The notes under the pieces were generated by a model, which was not told where the DNA came from, did not search any database, and saw nothing but the letters and a program-made list of their open reading frames with translations. Of a stretch of 64,000 nucleotides of DNA, positions 16,071-25,430 are shown one piece after another (positions within the stretch are counted from its first letter, which is position 1; each line of letters starts with the position of its first letter). A program made the position numbers and the translations under genes. The stretch is from contig NC_021499.1 of assembly GCF_000412695.1 (NCBI RefSeq), forward strand, positions 1,240,001-1,304,000, written 5' to 3'. The DNA is from Pseudomonas resinovorans NBRC 106553. Its GTDB lineage: Bacteria; Pseudomonadota; Gammaproteobacteria; Pseudomonadales; Pseudomonadaceae.

Positions 16071-17513
16071 TCAGCGGGCGATGCTGTGTACCGTGGCGGA
16101 CTGCGGGGCGCGGCCGTAGACGTCATCCAGGCGCTCGATGTCGTCTTCGCCCAGGTAGCTGCCGGACTGCACTTCGATGATCTCCAGGGGGATCTTGCCG
16201 GGGTTGGCCAGGCGGTGCACCGAGGCGATCGGGATGTAGGTGGACTGGTTCTCGGTGAGCAGGAACACCTTGTCGTCGCAGGTCACCTGGGCGGTGCCGG
16301 ACACCACGATCCAGTGCTCGGCACGGTGGTGGTGCATCTGCAGCGAGAGCTGCGCGCCCGGCTTGACCGTGATGTGCTTGACCTGGAAGCGGCCGCCCAT
16401 GTCCACCGAGTCGTAGGAGCCCCACGGGCGGTACACGGCGCAGTGGTTCTGGGTTTCGCTGCGGCCATCGGCGTCGAGCTTGTTCACCAGCTTCTTCACG
16501 TCCTGCACGCGGTCCTTGTGGGCGATCATCATGGCGTCCTTGGTTTCCACCACCACCACGTCGTCCAGGCCGATCACCGACACCAGCTTGCCGTTGCCGT
16601 GCACCAGGCAGTTGTGGCTGTCCTGCACCACCACGTCGCCCTTGGTGACGTTGCCGTTCTTGTCCTTGTCGTGCACTTCCCAGATCGAGCTCCAGCTGCC
16701 CACGTCGTTCCAGCCGGCGGTCAGCGGCACCACGCAGGCGCGGGCGGTCTTTTCCATCACCGCGTAGTCGATGGAGTTGTCCGGGCAGCAGGCGAAGGTG
16801 GCCGAGTCGATGTTCACCGCGATGCCGTCGCGCTTGCTGCGCTCCAGGGCCAGCAGGCAGGTGTCGTAGATATCCACATCGTGCAGTTTCAGCTCTTCGA
16901 GGAAGCGGCTGGCGCGGAACAGGAACATGCCGCTGTTCCAGAAGTAGTCGCCGGAGGCCACGTACTGCTGGGCGGTGGCTTCGTTGGGTTTCTCGACGAA
17001 CTGGGCGACGCGGCTGATGCCTTCCGGCAGGGCGCCGTCGGTCTTGCTGCGGATGTAGCCGTAACCGGTTTCCGGACGCTCGGCGGGTACGCCGAACAGC
17101 ACCATCTCACCCTTCTCGGCGGCGATGGTGGCCAGCGCCAGGGCCTGCTGGAAGGCGCGCTGGTCACGCAGCACGTGGTCGGCCGGGAGTACCAGCATCA
17201 GCTCGTCGCGGCCTTCGGCCAGCAGCTGCATGGCGGCGATGGCCACGGCCGGCGCGGTGTTGCGGCCGAACGGCTCGAGCAGCATGGACTGGGTTTCCAG
17301 GCCGACGGCGTCCAGCTGTTCCTGGACGATGAAGCGGTGATCCTGGTTGGCCACCAGCACGGCCGGCTGCATGCCTTCGAAGTTCAGGCGTTGCAGGGTC
17401 TGCTGGAACAGGGTCTGTTCGCCGGTGAGGGCGAGGAACTGCTTGGGATACTGCTTGCGCGAAAGAGGCCAGAGGCGAGAGCCGCTACCGCCAGAGAGGA
17501 TCACGGGAATCAT
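16071..17513 (-). CDS. algA: Mannose-1-phosphate guanylyltransferase / mannose-6-phosphate isomerase
   Basis: This bifunctional 480-aa enzyme supplies GDP-mannose: its C-terminal half isomerises fructose-6-P to mannose-6-P, and its N-terminal half makes GDP-mannose from mannose-1-P. The nucleotidyltransferase signature LSGGSGSRLWPLSRKQYPKQ is at residues 7-26, FVEKP near 175, and the C-terminal cupin isomerase domain contains QMHHHRAEHWIVVSG. AGGAG precedes the start. It is the last alg gene, after an unusually long 273-bp gap that holds a repeat element. Confidence 0.97.
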   Translation of the reverse strand: MIPVILSGGSGSRLWPLSRKQYPKQFLALTGEQTLFQQTLQRLNFEGMQPAVLVANQDHRFIVQEQLDAVGLETQSMLLEPFGRNTAPAVAIAAMQLLAEGRDELMLVLPADHVLRDQRAFQQALALATIAAEKGEMVLFGVPAERPETGYGYIRSKTDGALPEGISRVAQFVEKPNEATAQQYVASGDYFWNSGMFLFRASRFLEELKLHDVDIYDTCLLALERSKRDGIAVNIDSATFACCPDNSIDYAVMEKTARACVVPLTAGWNDVGSWSSIWEVHDKDKNGNVTKGDVVVQDSHNCLVHGNGKLVSVIGLDDVVVVETKDAMMIAHKDRVQDVKKLVNKLDADGRSETQNHCAVYRPWGSYDSVDMGGRFQVKHITVKPGAQLSLQMHHHRAEHWIVVSGTAQVTCDDKVFLLTENQSTYIPIASVHRLANPGKIPLEIIEVQSGSYLGEDDIERLDDVYGRAPQSATVHSIAR

Positions 17514-17563
17514 TGGGTTTCTCCTAACTCGTAAGTGGGTGAGGCGCTGCTTCCATCGATCAC

Positions 17564-17704
17564 CCAGGCGGCGTCAGCGCTACTGCGCTCGGTTCTGCTG
17601 CGTTGGAAACAACCTCAAGATGCTCATTTACAGTCGTAAACTCCGCTCTTTCGGCTGTTTCCGCCTTGCATAACCTTCGCTCGCGACGCGTTGACGCCGC
17701 CTGG
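17564..17704. mobile_element. MITE-like element between algF and algA
   Basis: A 141-bp segment is bounded by 17-bp inverted repeats with one mismatch (CCAGGCGGCGTCAGCGC at the left, GCGTTGACGCCGCCTGG at the right). It contains a core, ATGCTCATTTACAGTCGTAA and following bases, whose reverse complement occurs in the second element at 31115-31310. It has no coding capacity and no obvious target duplication. It looks like a non-autonomous inserted repeat. Confidence 0.6.
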
Positions 17705-17741
17705 TTCTACTTTTTCCCGCCCTCTGCGTGGCGGGTAATGA

Positions 17742-17765
17742 CCGGCACGGTCCAGGCCGTGCCGG
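17742..17765. other. Strong hairpin upstream of the algF stop gap end
   Basis: CCGGCACGG and CCGTGCCGG form a 9-bp perfect stem with a 6-nt loop, 22 bp after the algF stop. No T-run follows on the transcribed strand, so it is not a typical terminator; it could stabilise the algF 3' end. Confidence 0.5.
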
Positions 17766-17786
17766 CTACTGCTCGGATACCGGGAT

Positions 17787-18431
17787 TCAGGATTCCACGG
17801 GGCGCTTGACCCAGACCGGCGCGAGCTTGTCGCCGCTGCCGGTGATGTAGAGGCAGACCACCTCGCCGCGCTGCAGGGCGATGGGCTTGAGGTCGCTGAC
17901 CTTGCGGTCGCCGTCGAACAGCGCCAGGCCAACCTTCACCGGGTTGATCTCGCGCTCGCCGCGACCTTGCGGAGCCACGTCGGCCACCACCGGGGTCTTG
18001 CCGTCGGCGGTCTTCAGGGTGAGCTTGGCGTCGGACAGGTTCTGCACGCGCAGCAGGGCTTTCTGCTTGTTGCGGAAGACCGGCTCCTCCACCAGCTGCG
18101 GCGACTTGCCGGTCTGGTTGACCAGGGTGTAGTAGCGGTCGGCTTCCAGCTTCACCGAGAGGTTGCTGCCGCCCACCTGGGCGCTGTAGTTGCCCGCCGG
18201 GAGGAACTTGAAGTCGCTGGAGCCCTGGGGCGGCACGTCGGTCAGCGCGGTGTTGCCGACGTTGACGCTGAGCTCGTTGCTGGCGGCGTTGTAGGCGCGG
18301 ACGAAGGCCGACCCCTTGGGGGCTTGCGGGCCATACAGGCCGCCTTCATCGGCCTGGGCCTGCAGGGCACCGAGGCCGAGCACCAGGGCGCAGGCATAAG
18401 ACGTCCAGCTGCGGTTGTTCTGTCGGTTCAT
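17787..18431 (-). CDS. algF: Alginate O-acetylation adaptor AlgF
   Basis: AlgF is a periplasmic protein required with AlgI and AlgJ for O-acetylation of alginate. The 214-aa product has a Sec signal (to about residue 27, LQAQA-DEGG) followed by beta-rich sequence. GGAGGT lies before the ATG at 18431; longer readings of the frame run into non-coding sequence. The order algI-algJ-algF is conserved. The upstream gap to algJ (68 bp) holds two hairpins. Confidence 0.93.
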   Translation of the reverse strand: MNRQNNRSWTSYACALVLGLGALQAQADEGGLYGPQAPKGSAFVRAYNAASNELSVNVGNTALTDVPPQGSSDFKFLPAGNYSAQVGGSNLSVKLEADRYYTLVNQTGKSPQLVEEPVFRNKQKALLRVQNLSDAKLTLKTADGKTPVVADVAPQGRGEREINPVKVGLALFDGDRKVSDLKPIALQRGEVVCLYITGSGDKLAPVWVKRPVES

Positions 18432-18459
18432 GAGGTGTACCTCCATCTTCTCTCTTGAT

Positions 18460-18496
18460 CGGGCCGGATTCGGCCCGGATTTCCCCTCGCGAGGGG
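18460..18496 (-). other. Tandem hairpins in the algJ-algF gap
   Basis: Two adjacent stems occur: CGGGCCG/CGGCCCG at 18460-18477 and CCCCTCGCGAGGGG at 18483-18496. Neither has a T-run. They could mark an RNA processing or pausing site between algJ and algF. Confidence 0.5.
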
Positions 18497-18499
18497 GAT

Positions 18500-19648
18500 T
18501 CAGTTGGCCGAGCGCGAAGCCAGGCGTTGGTCGTCGACCGAGCCCTTGCGCAGGCCGGCGACCCATTCGGGGTCGAAGTCGGACAGGTCGCTGGGCATCG
18601 GCAGGTAGCGTTCCGGGAACTCCCAGATCACCAGCTGCGGCGCGGCGTCCTTGAATTCGTCGCTCTTGAGGTACTTGAGCATCGGCAGGATCGGCCCGTG
18701 GCCGTCCTCGGCGTGGTTGGCCAGGTCGCGCTGCAGCGACTGGCGCAGGGCGCCGGCGAAGTTCCACTTGTCGTTGGCGCTGTAACTGGTGCCCACCAGC
18801 ACCACCGGCACTTCGCTCTCGGCGAACAGGGCGTCGTCGCCGCTGGCGGCTTCATCAGCGCTGCGGGTGGTGCGCTGCTGCAACTGGTCGGGGGCCGGCA
18901 TCAGGTTCTCGAACAGCGGGTCCAGGGGCAGGAAGCGGGTCAGGTCGCCCTTGTAGGCATCCACGCCCTGGGTCTCGGTGACGTACTGCTGCGGGTTGCC
19001 GCGCAGCTCCATGGCCTGGCCGACCGCCTTGCCCAGGTTGCCGGCCACCACCTCGGCGCCCAGCGGCGTCCAGTGGGTGTCGGTGCGCAGGAAGACCTGG
19101 CCCTGGTCCTTGGCGGCCTCGAGGCTGACGAGCAGGTCCGGGGCGATGATCCCGGCCTTGCGGGCGGCGCCACGGAAGCGCTCGTAGAGGTCCTGGCGCA
19201 GGGCGGTGGGAACGGCTTCGCCGACATGCTCGGGGTAGAGCCGCGACTTGGCCGGGACTATCGCCAGCACCAGCTGGACGTCATGTCGGGCCAGCTCGTC
19301 GCGAACGCCCTGGATCAGCGCCAGGTTGTCGCGCATCTGCTTCGAGCCGTCGGCCACCGGGTCGAACTCCTCGTCCGAGAAGAGCCAGCCGTCCTGGCCG
19401 ATCACCACGCCCTGGCGGCCTTCGCCGAACAGTTTGTAGTCCAGCAATGCCCAGAGGTTGGTGCCCAGTTGCTTGACCGGGAATTGCGCGTCGTAGTTCT
19501 TCTCGAAGGCCAGCGCCAGCTTGCCGTCCAGCACGCTGGTTTCCCGGGCCACGGAGAAGCCGAAGACCGCGCGCATGGACCACAGGCTCAGCGCCAGCAG
19601 CAGGCCGCAGAAGAGCACGATGTAGAGCAGGTTCAGGGTTCTGTTCAT
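18500..19648 (-). CDS. algJ: Alginate O-acetyltransferase AlgJ
   Basis: AlgJ is a periplasmic SGNH-like acetyltransferase anchored by an uncleaved N-terminal segment (residues 7-25). The catalytic triad is complete: Asp190 and His192 in RTDTHWTP and Ser288 in VLVGTSYS. It passes acetyl groups from AlgI toward the polymer. At 382 aa it has the normal length. MNRTLN at 19648 is preferred over a start 12 nt upstream. It follows algI by 12 nt. Confidence 0.95.
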   Translation of the reverse strand: MNRTLNLLYIVLFCGLLLALSLWSMRAVFGFSVARETSVLDGKLALAFEKNYDAQFPVKQLGTNLWALLDYKLFGEGRQGVVIGQDGWLFSDEEFDPVADGSKQMRDNLALIQGVRDELARHDVQLVLAIVPAKSRLYPEHVGEAVPTALRQDLYERFRGAARKAGIIAPDLLVSLEAAKDQGQVFLRTDTHWTPLGAEVVAGNLGKAVGQAMELRGNPQQYVTETQGVDAYKGDLTRFLPLDPLFENLMPAPDQLQQRTTRSADEAASGDDALFAESEVPVVLVGTSYSANDKWNFAGALRQSLQRDLANHAEDGHGPILPMLKYLKSDEFKDAAPQLVIWEFPERYLPMPSDLSDFDPEWVAGLRKGSVDDQRLASRSAN

Positions 19649-19660
19649 GGTCGGTTCCAC

Positions 19661-21154
19661 TCAGAACTGGAAGTACAGGAAGGGCGAGAAGCTCTGCGCC
19701 GAGAGCTTCAGCACCGAGACGGCGAACAGCAGCAGCACGGCGGCGTGGAACGCCAGGGTGGCGAGCTTCACGCGGGCGGCGGGCAGGGTGGCGCTGCCGT
19801 CGGCGTTGATGGCGATACCGTCGTCTTCGTCGCGAGCGCGGGCCTTGGGCGCGCCGGCCAGGGGCTGGGCGTAGAACTGGCGGATGCCGCAGATGGCCAG
19901 CACCACGTACGCCAACACCAGGGTGGCGATCTGCAGGCTGGTGAGCTGGGCACGGTTGAGCTCGGAAAGCTGCCAGTCACCGAAGCTGAACATGGCGGCG
20001 TACATGCGCCAGGCCACATCGAGGTTCTCGGCGCGGAAGATCACCCAGCCGATCACCACCAGCAGGAAGGTGAAGGCCAGCTTCAGCGGGTTGATCACCC
20101 GTGGCGCGGCGTTGACCCCTAGGGCGCGCTCGATGGCCAGCCAGGCGCCGTGCCAGGCACCCCAGATGATGTAGGTGAAGTTGGCGCCGTGCCACAGGCC
20201 GCCCAGCAACATGGTCAGGAACAGGTTGCGGTAGGTCTGGAAGGTGGTGCCACGGTTGCCGCCCAGGCTGATGTAGAGGTAGTCCCGCAGCCAGGTGGAG
20301 AGGCTGATGTGCCAGCGTCGCCAGAACTCGGTGATGGACTGGCTGATGTAGGGCTGGTTGAAGTTCTCCATGAAGCGGAAGCCCATCATCAGGCCGAGGC
20401 CGATGGCCATGTCGCTGTAGCCGGAGAAGTCGAAGTACAGCTGCGCGGTGTAGGCCAGGGCGCCGAGCCAGGCGTCGCCCGTGGTGGGGTCGGACAGGGC
20501 GAAGCAGTGGTCGGCGATGGGCGCGATGCTGTCGGCGATGAAGACCTTCTTGATGAAGCCCTGCATGAAGCGCGTGCAGCCCTCGGCGAACTTGTCCACC
20601 GTGTGGGTGCGGTGGTTGAACTGGTCCACCAGGTCGCGGAAGCGCAGCACCGGGCCGGCGATCAGGTGCGGGAAGATCGCCACGAAGGCCGCGAAGTCGA
20701 TCAGGTTGCGCGTCGCCGGGGTGTCGCCGCGGTAGACGTCGATGATGTAGCTGATGGACTCGAAGATGTAGAAGGAGATCCCGATCGGCAGCAGGATGTG
20801 GGTGAGCACGAAGGGCTCCATGCCGAACGAGGCGACGATGGCGTTGAAGCTGTCGACGCCGAAGTTGGCGTACTTGAAGTAGCCCAGCACGCAGAGGTCG
20901 ACCACCACGCCGAGCAGCAGCCATTTCTGCGCGGTTTTCGTGCGCACCCCGGCCGCGCCCACGCGCAGGCCGATCCAGTAGTTGAACACCGTGACCGCCA
21001 CGAACAGCAGCAGGAAGTCGATGCGCCACCAGGCGTAGAAGATGTAGCTGGCAATCAGCAGCAGCAGGTTTCGGTAGCGTGTCCCGACCATGTAGTACAA
21101 GCCGAGGAAGATCGGCAGGAACAGGAACAGGAACACGTTTGAAGAAAAGACCAT
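19661..21154 (-). CDS. algI: MBOAT-family alginate O-acetylation protein AlgI
   Basis: AlgI is the inner-membrane MBOAT protein that moves acetyl groups across the membrane. The 497-aa sequence has many membrane segments; the MBOAT region includes WHISLSTWLRDYLYISLGG and the conserved active-site His in LWHGANFTYIIWGAWHG. The true start MVFSSNVFLFLFLP lies within an open frame that extends upstream into a repeat-containing gap. It heads the acetylation genes algI-J-F. Confidence 0.96.
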   Translation of the reverse strand: MVFSSNVFLFLFLPIFLGLYYMVGTRYRNLLLLIASYIFYAWWRIDFLLLFVAVTVFNYWIGLRVGAAGVRTKTAQKWLLLGVVVDLCVLGYFKYANFGVDSFNAIVASFGMEPFVLTHILLPIGISFYIFESISYIIDVYRGDTPATRNLIDFAAFVAIFPHLIAGPVLRFRDLVDQFNHRTHTVDKFAEGCTRFMQGFIKKVFIADSIAPIADHCFALSDPTTGDAWLGALAYTAQLYFDFSGYSDMAIGLGLMMGFRFMENFNQPYISQSITEFWRRWHISLSTWLRDYLYISLGGNRGTTFQTYRNLFLTMLLGGLWHGANFTYIIWGAWHGAWLAIERALGVNAAPRVINPLKLAFTFLLVVIGWVIFRAENLDVAWRMYAAMFSFGDWQLSELNRAQLTSLQIATLVLAYVVLAICGIRQFYAQPLAGAPKARARDEDDGIAINADGSATLPAARVKLATLAFHAAVLLLFAVSVLKLSAQSFSPFLYFQF

Positions 21155-21213
21155 CCGAGTCTCTCCGTTGAACGTTTGATTTCGTCCCGCCACATGGGCG
21201 GGGGCGTTTGTCT

Positions 21214-21236
21214 CCCCTCTCCCTGTGGGAGAGGGG
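21214..21236. repeat. CCCTCTCCC palindrome, copy A3, in the algL-algI gap
   Basis: CCCCTCTCCCTGTGGGAGAG followed by GGG forms an almost perfect palindrome inside the 137-bp gap between algL and algI, a junction that is otherwise expected to be short. Confidence 0.72.
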
Positions 21237-21291
21237 CTGGGGGGGAGGGATGTGGAACCGCGCGCGGAGCCCGGCTGCCCTCACTCCGGGG

Positions 21292-22392
21292 TCAGCTCCC
21301 ACCCTCCTTCTTCGGGTGGAACACCCGGGTCACGTCGCCGCCCAGGCGGAAGGTCTTGTAGGGGCCCATCTCGTCCTTGCGTTCGAGGGTTGCGGCCGAG
21401 CACTGGTAGAGCGAGCACCAGGGCTCCAGCCAGGCGAACTTGGAATGCTTCTTCAGCTCGCTCATGTCCTGGTCGTCGCCGGTCTTGTCGTCGAAGGCTT
21501 CCGGGTCGTCCACGCCGGCCAGCACCTTGTCGCCGAGGCGTTGCAGGGCGCCGTCGTTCTCGTTGCGCAGGTCGAGGCCGTTGGCCTGGGCGAAGCTGGC
21601 GATCATCGCCAGCGGCGGCAGGCTGTAGTTGTGGTAGGCCAGGGCGCGCTGGCGGCGCTTGAGTTCGTTGGGCAGGAAACCGTCCTTGTCCACCTGGCTC
21701 GTCGCGACGCGGTACTGGTTCACCGACCAGTCGAAGAGGTCCTGGCGGTTGGTGGCGACGCTGGTGGCCATCACCGACCAGGCGGCCCAGTAGGAGTGGT
21801 TGTTGATCTTCTTCAGTGGCAGGTCGCTCCAGTCGTGGACGACCTGATCGGCCAGGCGCGAGAACCAGGATTCGATCACCTGGGTCTGCGCCTGGTAGGG
21901 CGCCAGCGGCTGGGACTCGGAGAACTTTAGGCGCAGGTAGGCCGAGGCCATGCTGCCTAGTGCCCATTTGCGCATGGACTTGCCGGTGTGGTTGTACTCG
22001 GTGCTGAGCAGGGCGTTGGCCTGCGCCCAGCTGCCCAACCACTGCAGGCTGCATTCGAGCTGGGTGCGCTGGCCCTTGCGCATGTACTCCATGACCATCT
22101 TGCTGACGCCGCGCTCCATCTCGGTGATGGCCGCGGTCTTGTCGCGGAAGGCCTTTTCCGCTGCCGGATTCAGGGTCGCGCGGGCCTTGTCGGAGCCCTC
22201 GTACTTGCTGCGGAACTCCAGCTTGGCGGTATAGGGCACTGGCGGTGCCTTGCATTGGCCGGCCGACTTGGCGTCGATATCCACAGGCGCGAAGTAGCCT
22301 CGCGGCGGCACCAGGTCGGCGGCGTGGGCCTGCCCGGCGAGCAGGATGCCGGCGAGCAGGGGAGCGATAAGCCAGGTTTGACGTTGCGGCAT
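21292..22392 (-). CDS. algL: Alginate lyase AlgL (PL5)
   Basis: AlgL is a periplasmic poly-mannuronate lyase that clears misplaced polymer during export. The 366-aa protein has a Sec signal (cleavage near QAHA-ADL, residue 24), the RSKYEGSD segment with a catalytic Lys at 63, and NNHSYW at 197-202 with catalytic His199. Spacing and length match PL5 alginate lyases. GGAGGA precedes the start. Within the secretion complex it sits between AlgX and AlgI in gene order. Confidence 0.96.
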   Translation of the reverse strand: MPQRQTWLIAPLLAGILLAGQAHAADLVPPRGYFAPVDIDAKSAGQCKAPPVPYTAKLEFRSKYEGSDKARATLNPAAEKAFRDKTAAITEMERGVSKMVMEYMRKGQRTQLECSLQWLGSWAQANALLSTEYNHTGKSMRKWALGSMASAYLRLKFSESQPLAPYQAQTQVIESWFSRLADQVVHDWSDLPLKKINNHSYWAAWSVMATSVATNRQDLFDWSVNQYRVATSQVDKDGFLPNELKRRQRALAYHNYSLPPLAMIASFAQANGLDLRNENDGALQRLGDKVLAGVDDPEAFDDKTGDDQDMSELKKHSKFAWLEPWCSLYQCSAATLERKDEMGPYKTFRLGGDVTRVFHPKKEGGS

Positions 22393-22406
22393 GGAGTCCT
22401 CCTTCC

Positions 22407-23831
22407 TCAGCGGGCCTGGGCCGTGAGGTCTTCCCCGCCCTTGCTCGGACGCTTGCAGAGGCTGACCTCGACGCTGAGGTCCTGGGGCATCTGTTCGGGG
22501 CTGTGGATTTCCAGGGCGAGCAGGTTCAGGTCGGCCCAGTCGGGATCGTTGCGCAGCTCGAAGACGTAGCGGCCGCCGGTGTCGACGCGATCGCTCTGTT
22601 CCAGCTTGAAGTTCTCGCGGCGGCCGTTGAGGTACCAGATGGTGGCCTTGGCCTCGTGCACCGAGGGGTCGCTGAAGGTCAGGTCCACCTGGTAGTCGCG
22701 GCCACGCAGGTCGCGGGGGGCCGAGCCCTTGCCGTTGACCAGCACCTCGTTGGCGCCGGGGTGCAGCTTGGCCTTGGCTTTCAGCGCCACCGGGCGGCCT
22801 TCGCAGCCGTTGTTCACCAGCGGCACGGCCTGGCGATAGAAGCTCTTCTGCGCCATGTCGTAGTGGGTGGCGAACTCCCAGACCAGCACCTTGGGCGGGT
22901 TCTCGTGGAACTCCTTGCTGCTCATGTACTGCAGCAGGGCGCTGTCGAAGCCGCCGCCGCTGACTGCCATGTTGAGTACCTCGGCGCCGCTGTGCTGCTG
23001 CAGGAACCCGGCGAAGTTGTAGGCCGGGCCGCTGTTACTGGTGCCCACCAGGGCCACCTTGGGGTTGGACTCGTCGCCGAACAGGCTGTCGCCACCGTCG
23101 CCCGCCGCCTCGGTCTCGAAGCGCTCGACGTACTGGGTGGCGTAGGTGGTGCCGCAGAGCTGGCCGGCGGTCTTGTGCAGGGTGCCGGCCTTGGGCAGCA
23201 GGCCCACCACCTTGCTCTGGAAGTCCTTCTTCGGAATGTCGGAGAAGCCGGGGATCTGGTTCAGGGTCTCGGCCACCAGCTTGGCGGTGCGCTCGGCACC
23301 GGCCGGGGTCCAGTGGTGGTCGGCCTTGAAGTAGTAGTCGGTGCCCACGCCCTGCTCGTCGAACAGCGGCGAGAGGTCGGTGGTCCAGATACCGGCCTTG
23401 CGGAACTGCTCCACGGCGGCGAGGTAGTTCTTCTTCGCCAGGTCGTAGTTGAAGTGGGCCTTCTCCTCGGGAGTGAGCTTCTCGCGGTTTATCAGGCCAC
23501 GGGTGGGCTGGTAGACCACCAGCAGCTCGACGCCACGGGCCTTGAGCGCATCGCGCAGGCGACGGAACTGGCTCCAGCCGTAGGGCGTGGTGCCGAAGTC
23601 GGTGCGCAGGTCGTACTGGGTACGGAATAGCCAGTCGTCCTGGCCCTGCACCAGGGCGGTGAAGAAGCTGAGGTACTTGGTGTTGTAGCTGGCCGGGTCC
23701 TGGGCCACCGCGCAGAGCGGGCCGGTGCGTTGCACGCTGTATTCGGGCGCGGCCTGGGCGCCCTGTGCCGCGGCCAGCAGGGCGGCGGCCAGGGCCGAGG
23801 GGGTGAACCACTTGCGGGAAAGTCTTTGCAT
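22407..23831 (-). CDS. algX: Alginate acetyltransferase / scaffold AlgX
   Basis: AlgX is a periplasmic protein with an SGNH-like acetyltransferase domain (N-terminal) and a carbohydrate-binding module (C-terminal, about 340-474). The signal is cleaved after QGAQA near residue 27. The catalytic residues are Asp171 and His173 in ADHHWTP and Ser265 in LVGTSNSG. It acetylates mannuronate directly. The start at 23831 has TGAGGT upstream. 474 aa is the normal size. Confidence 0.95.
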   Translation of the reverse strand: MQRLSRKWFTPSALAAALLAAAQGAQAAPEYSVQRTGPLCAVAQDPASYNTKYLSFFTALVQGQDDWLFRTQYDLRTDFGTTPYGWSQFRRLRDALKARGVELLVVYQPTRGLINREKLTPEEKAHFNYDLAKKNYLAAVEQFRKAGIWTTDLSPLFDEQGVGTDYYFKADHHWTPAGAERTAKLVAETLNQIPGFSDIPKKDFQSKVVGLLPKAGTLHKTAGQLCGTTYATQYVERFETEAAGDGGDSLFGDESNPKVALVGTSNSGPAYNFAGFLQQHSGAEVLNMAVSGGGFDSALLQYMSSKEFHENPPKVLVWEFATHYDMAQKSFYRQAVPLVNNGCEGRPVALKAKAKLHPGANEVLVNGKGSAPRDLRGRDYQVDLTFSDPSVHEAKATIWYLNGRRENFKLEQSDRVDTGGRYVFELRNDPDWADLNLLALEIHSPEQMPQDLSVEVSLCKRPSKGGEDLTAQAR

Positions 23832-23842
23832 GATCTCGTACC

Positions 23843-25402
23843 TCAATCCTGGAGTTCGGCCTGGCTTTCGACGGGATCGATCAGCACCGCTTGCTGGCGG
23901 CGCACCATCAGGTCGAGGATTTCGTCCTGCTTCTCGCCGAGGATTCCGGCGAAGCTGATGCCGGTGGACTTGCTCGGGGCGAGCAGCTCGACGCGGTACA
24001 GCTCCACCGACAGCGGCGAGTCGATGGACAGGGGGCTGGACGCGTTGCCGGCGAGCTTGCCGCCCACCAGGATCAGCGAGACCTTGGTGTCGAAGGGGTC
24101 GAGCTCGATGTTCCGGTCGGTGTTGGAGAGGTCCTTGATGTGGCCGTAGACGCCGGTCAGGCCGTTGGCCGCCGAGAGGTTCTCGTAGAGGCGGATGTTC
24201 ACGCTGTTGCGCACGCGGATGCCGTGGCGCTTGTTGTTGACGATGCGGTTGCCCCAGAGCAGGTTGTTGGAGCTCTCGTAGAGGGTGATGCCGTCGGAGT
24301 GGTTCTGGTAGACCTCGTTCCAGGCCACGAGGTTGTTCACCGAGTTACGGTCGATGACTATCCCTGAGAGCTTGTTGTCGTAGCTCTTGTTGTGGACGAT
24401 CCAGCTGTCGTCCACCTCGCGGGAAATGATGATGCCGTGCTTCTTCCTGGTCCCGAACACGGTGTTGTGGGCGATGATCAGCCCGTGGGAACGGTCGTGG
24501 GGGTCGATGCCGTAGACGATGTTGTCGCGGTAGGTGTTGCCCTTGATCACCACGTTCTCGGCCTCGAAGCAGTAGAAGCCGTACCAGTGGTCTACGAACT
24601 CCGAATCCAGCAGCCAGCCGGTGGGCGCCGAGCGCTTCAGGCGCTTTGCCTGGCCCGGGGTGTACTGGGTGATGGAGACGCCGTAGGACTTGGAGTTGTT
24701 GTAGCCGAGGCTGGTGACCTTGCTGCCGACGATGTACAGCTCGCTACCGCCCCAGGAAACCAGGAAGGGGCGGAACTCGTCGGGCTTGCGGAACCAGGCC
24801 GGCTCCTTCTTCGCCTCGTTCCAGGCGGTGAGCTGGCTCTGGGTGATGAACAGCTTGCCGTCGTTGACCAGGAACGCGCCGCGCTCCTGGGACAGGCGGA
24901 AGTCCTTGGTGTCCTTGCCGATCTCCAGGTTCGCGCCCTGGGCCACCACCACGGGCAGGCGGGCCAGGTAGACACCCGGCTCGGTCTCGCTGAACTGGCT
25001 GTCGGGCAGGGCGCGCGCGAGGTCCTGCGGGGTCACGTGGCCGCCTTCGATGAAGATCGCCTGGGGCATGGCCTGCTGGCGCTTGACCCACTCGCGCAGG
25101 CGCTCGTCGCCGCCGATGAAGTCTTTCAGCGCGTCCTGCTGGACCATGCGCCGGACCACCACGCGGCCGGGCTTCGATCGGTCGATCTTCGCCTCCACGG
25201 CCTGCGCGGTGTAGCCGGACAGGTCCGGCACCTTGGGCGTTTCCAGGTGCAGCTGCTCCACCGGTGCGGTGGACACCGTGTAGTTCTTGATCGGCTTCAG
25301 CTCCTGAGCCAGCTCGGCACCCTGGACCCAGGGTGCGGCGAACTGCAGGGCGCCGAGCACGACGCCGCCCATCAGCATTGTGCTTCCCATGCCACGTTTC
25401 AT
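23843..25402 (-). CDS. algG: Mannuronan C5-epimerase AlgG
   Basis: AlgG converts D-mannuronate residues to L-guluronate in the polymer in the periplasm. The 519-aa protein has a signal peptide (residues 1 to about 28) and a right-handed parallel beta-helix made of repeated N-x-x-x-G/V coils. The catalytic DPHD is present in YGIDPHDRSHG, followed by HGIIISREVDDS supplying the conserved Arg. GGGAGGAA precedes the start. It also protects polymer from AlgL in the export complex. Confidence 0.96.
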   Translation of the reverse strand: MKRGMGSTMLMGGVVLGALQFAAPWVQGAELAQELKPIKNYTVSTAPVEQLHLETPKVPDLSGYTAQAVEAKIDRSKPGRVVVRRMVQQDALKDFIGGDERLREWVKRQQAMPQAIFIEGGHVTPQDLARALPDSQFSETEPGVYLARLPVVVAQGANLEIGKDTKDFRLSQERGAFLVNDGKLFITQSQLTAWNEAKKEPAWFRKPDEFRPFLVSWGGSELYIVGSKVTSLGYNNSKSYGVSITQYTPGQAKRLKRSAPTGWLLDSEFVDHWYGFYCFEAENVVIKGNTYRDNIVYGIDPHDRSHGLIIAHNTVFGTRKKHGIIISREVDDSWIVHNKSYDNKLSGIVIDRNSVNNLVAWNEVYQNHSDGITLYESSNNLLWGNRIVNNKRHGIRVRNSVNIRLYENLSAANGLTGVYGHIKDLSNTDRNIELDPFDTKVSLILVGGKLAGNASSPLSIDSPLSVELYRVELLAPSKSTGISFAGILGEKQDEILDLMVRRQQAVLIDPVESQAELQD

Positions 25403-25430
25403 GACTGTTCCTCCCATGCGCGGATGCCCA

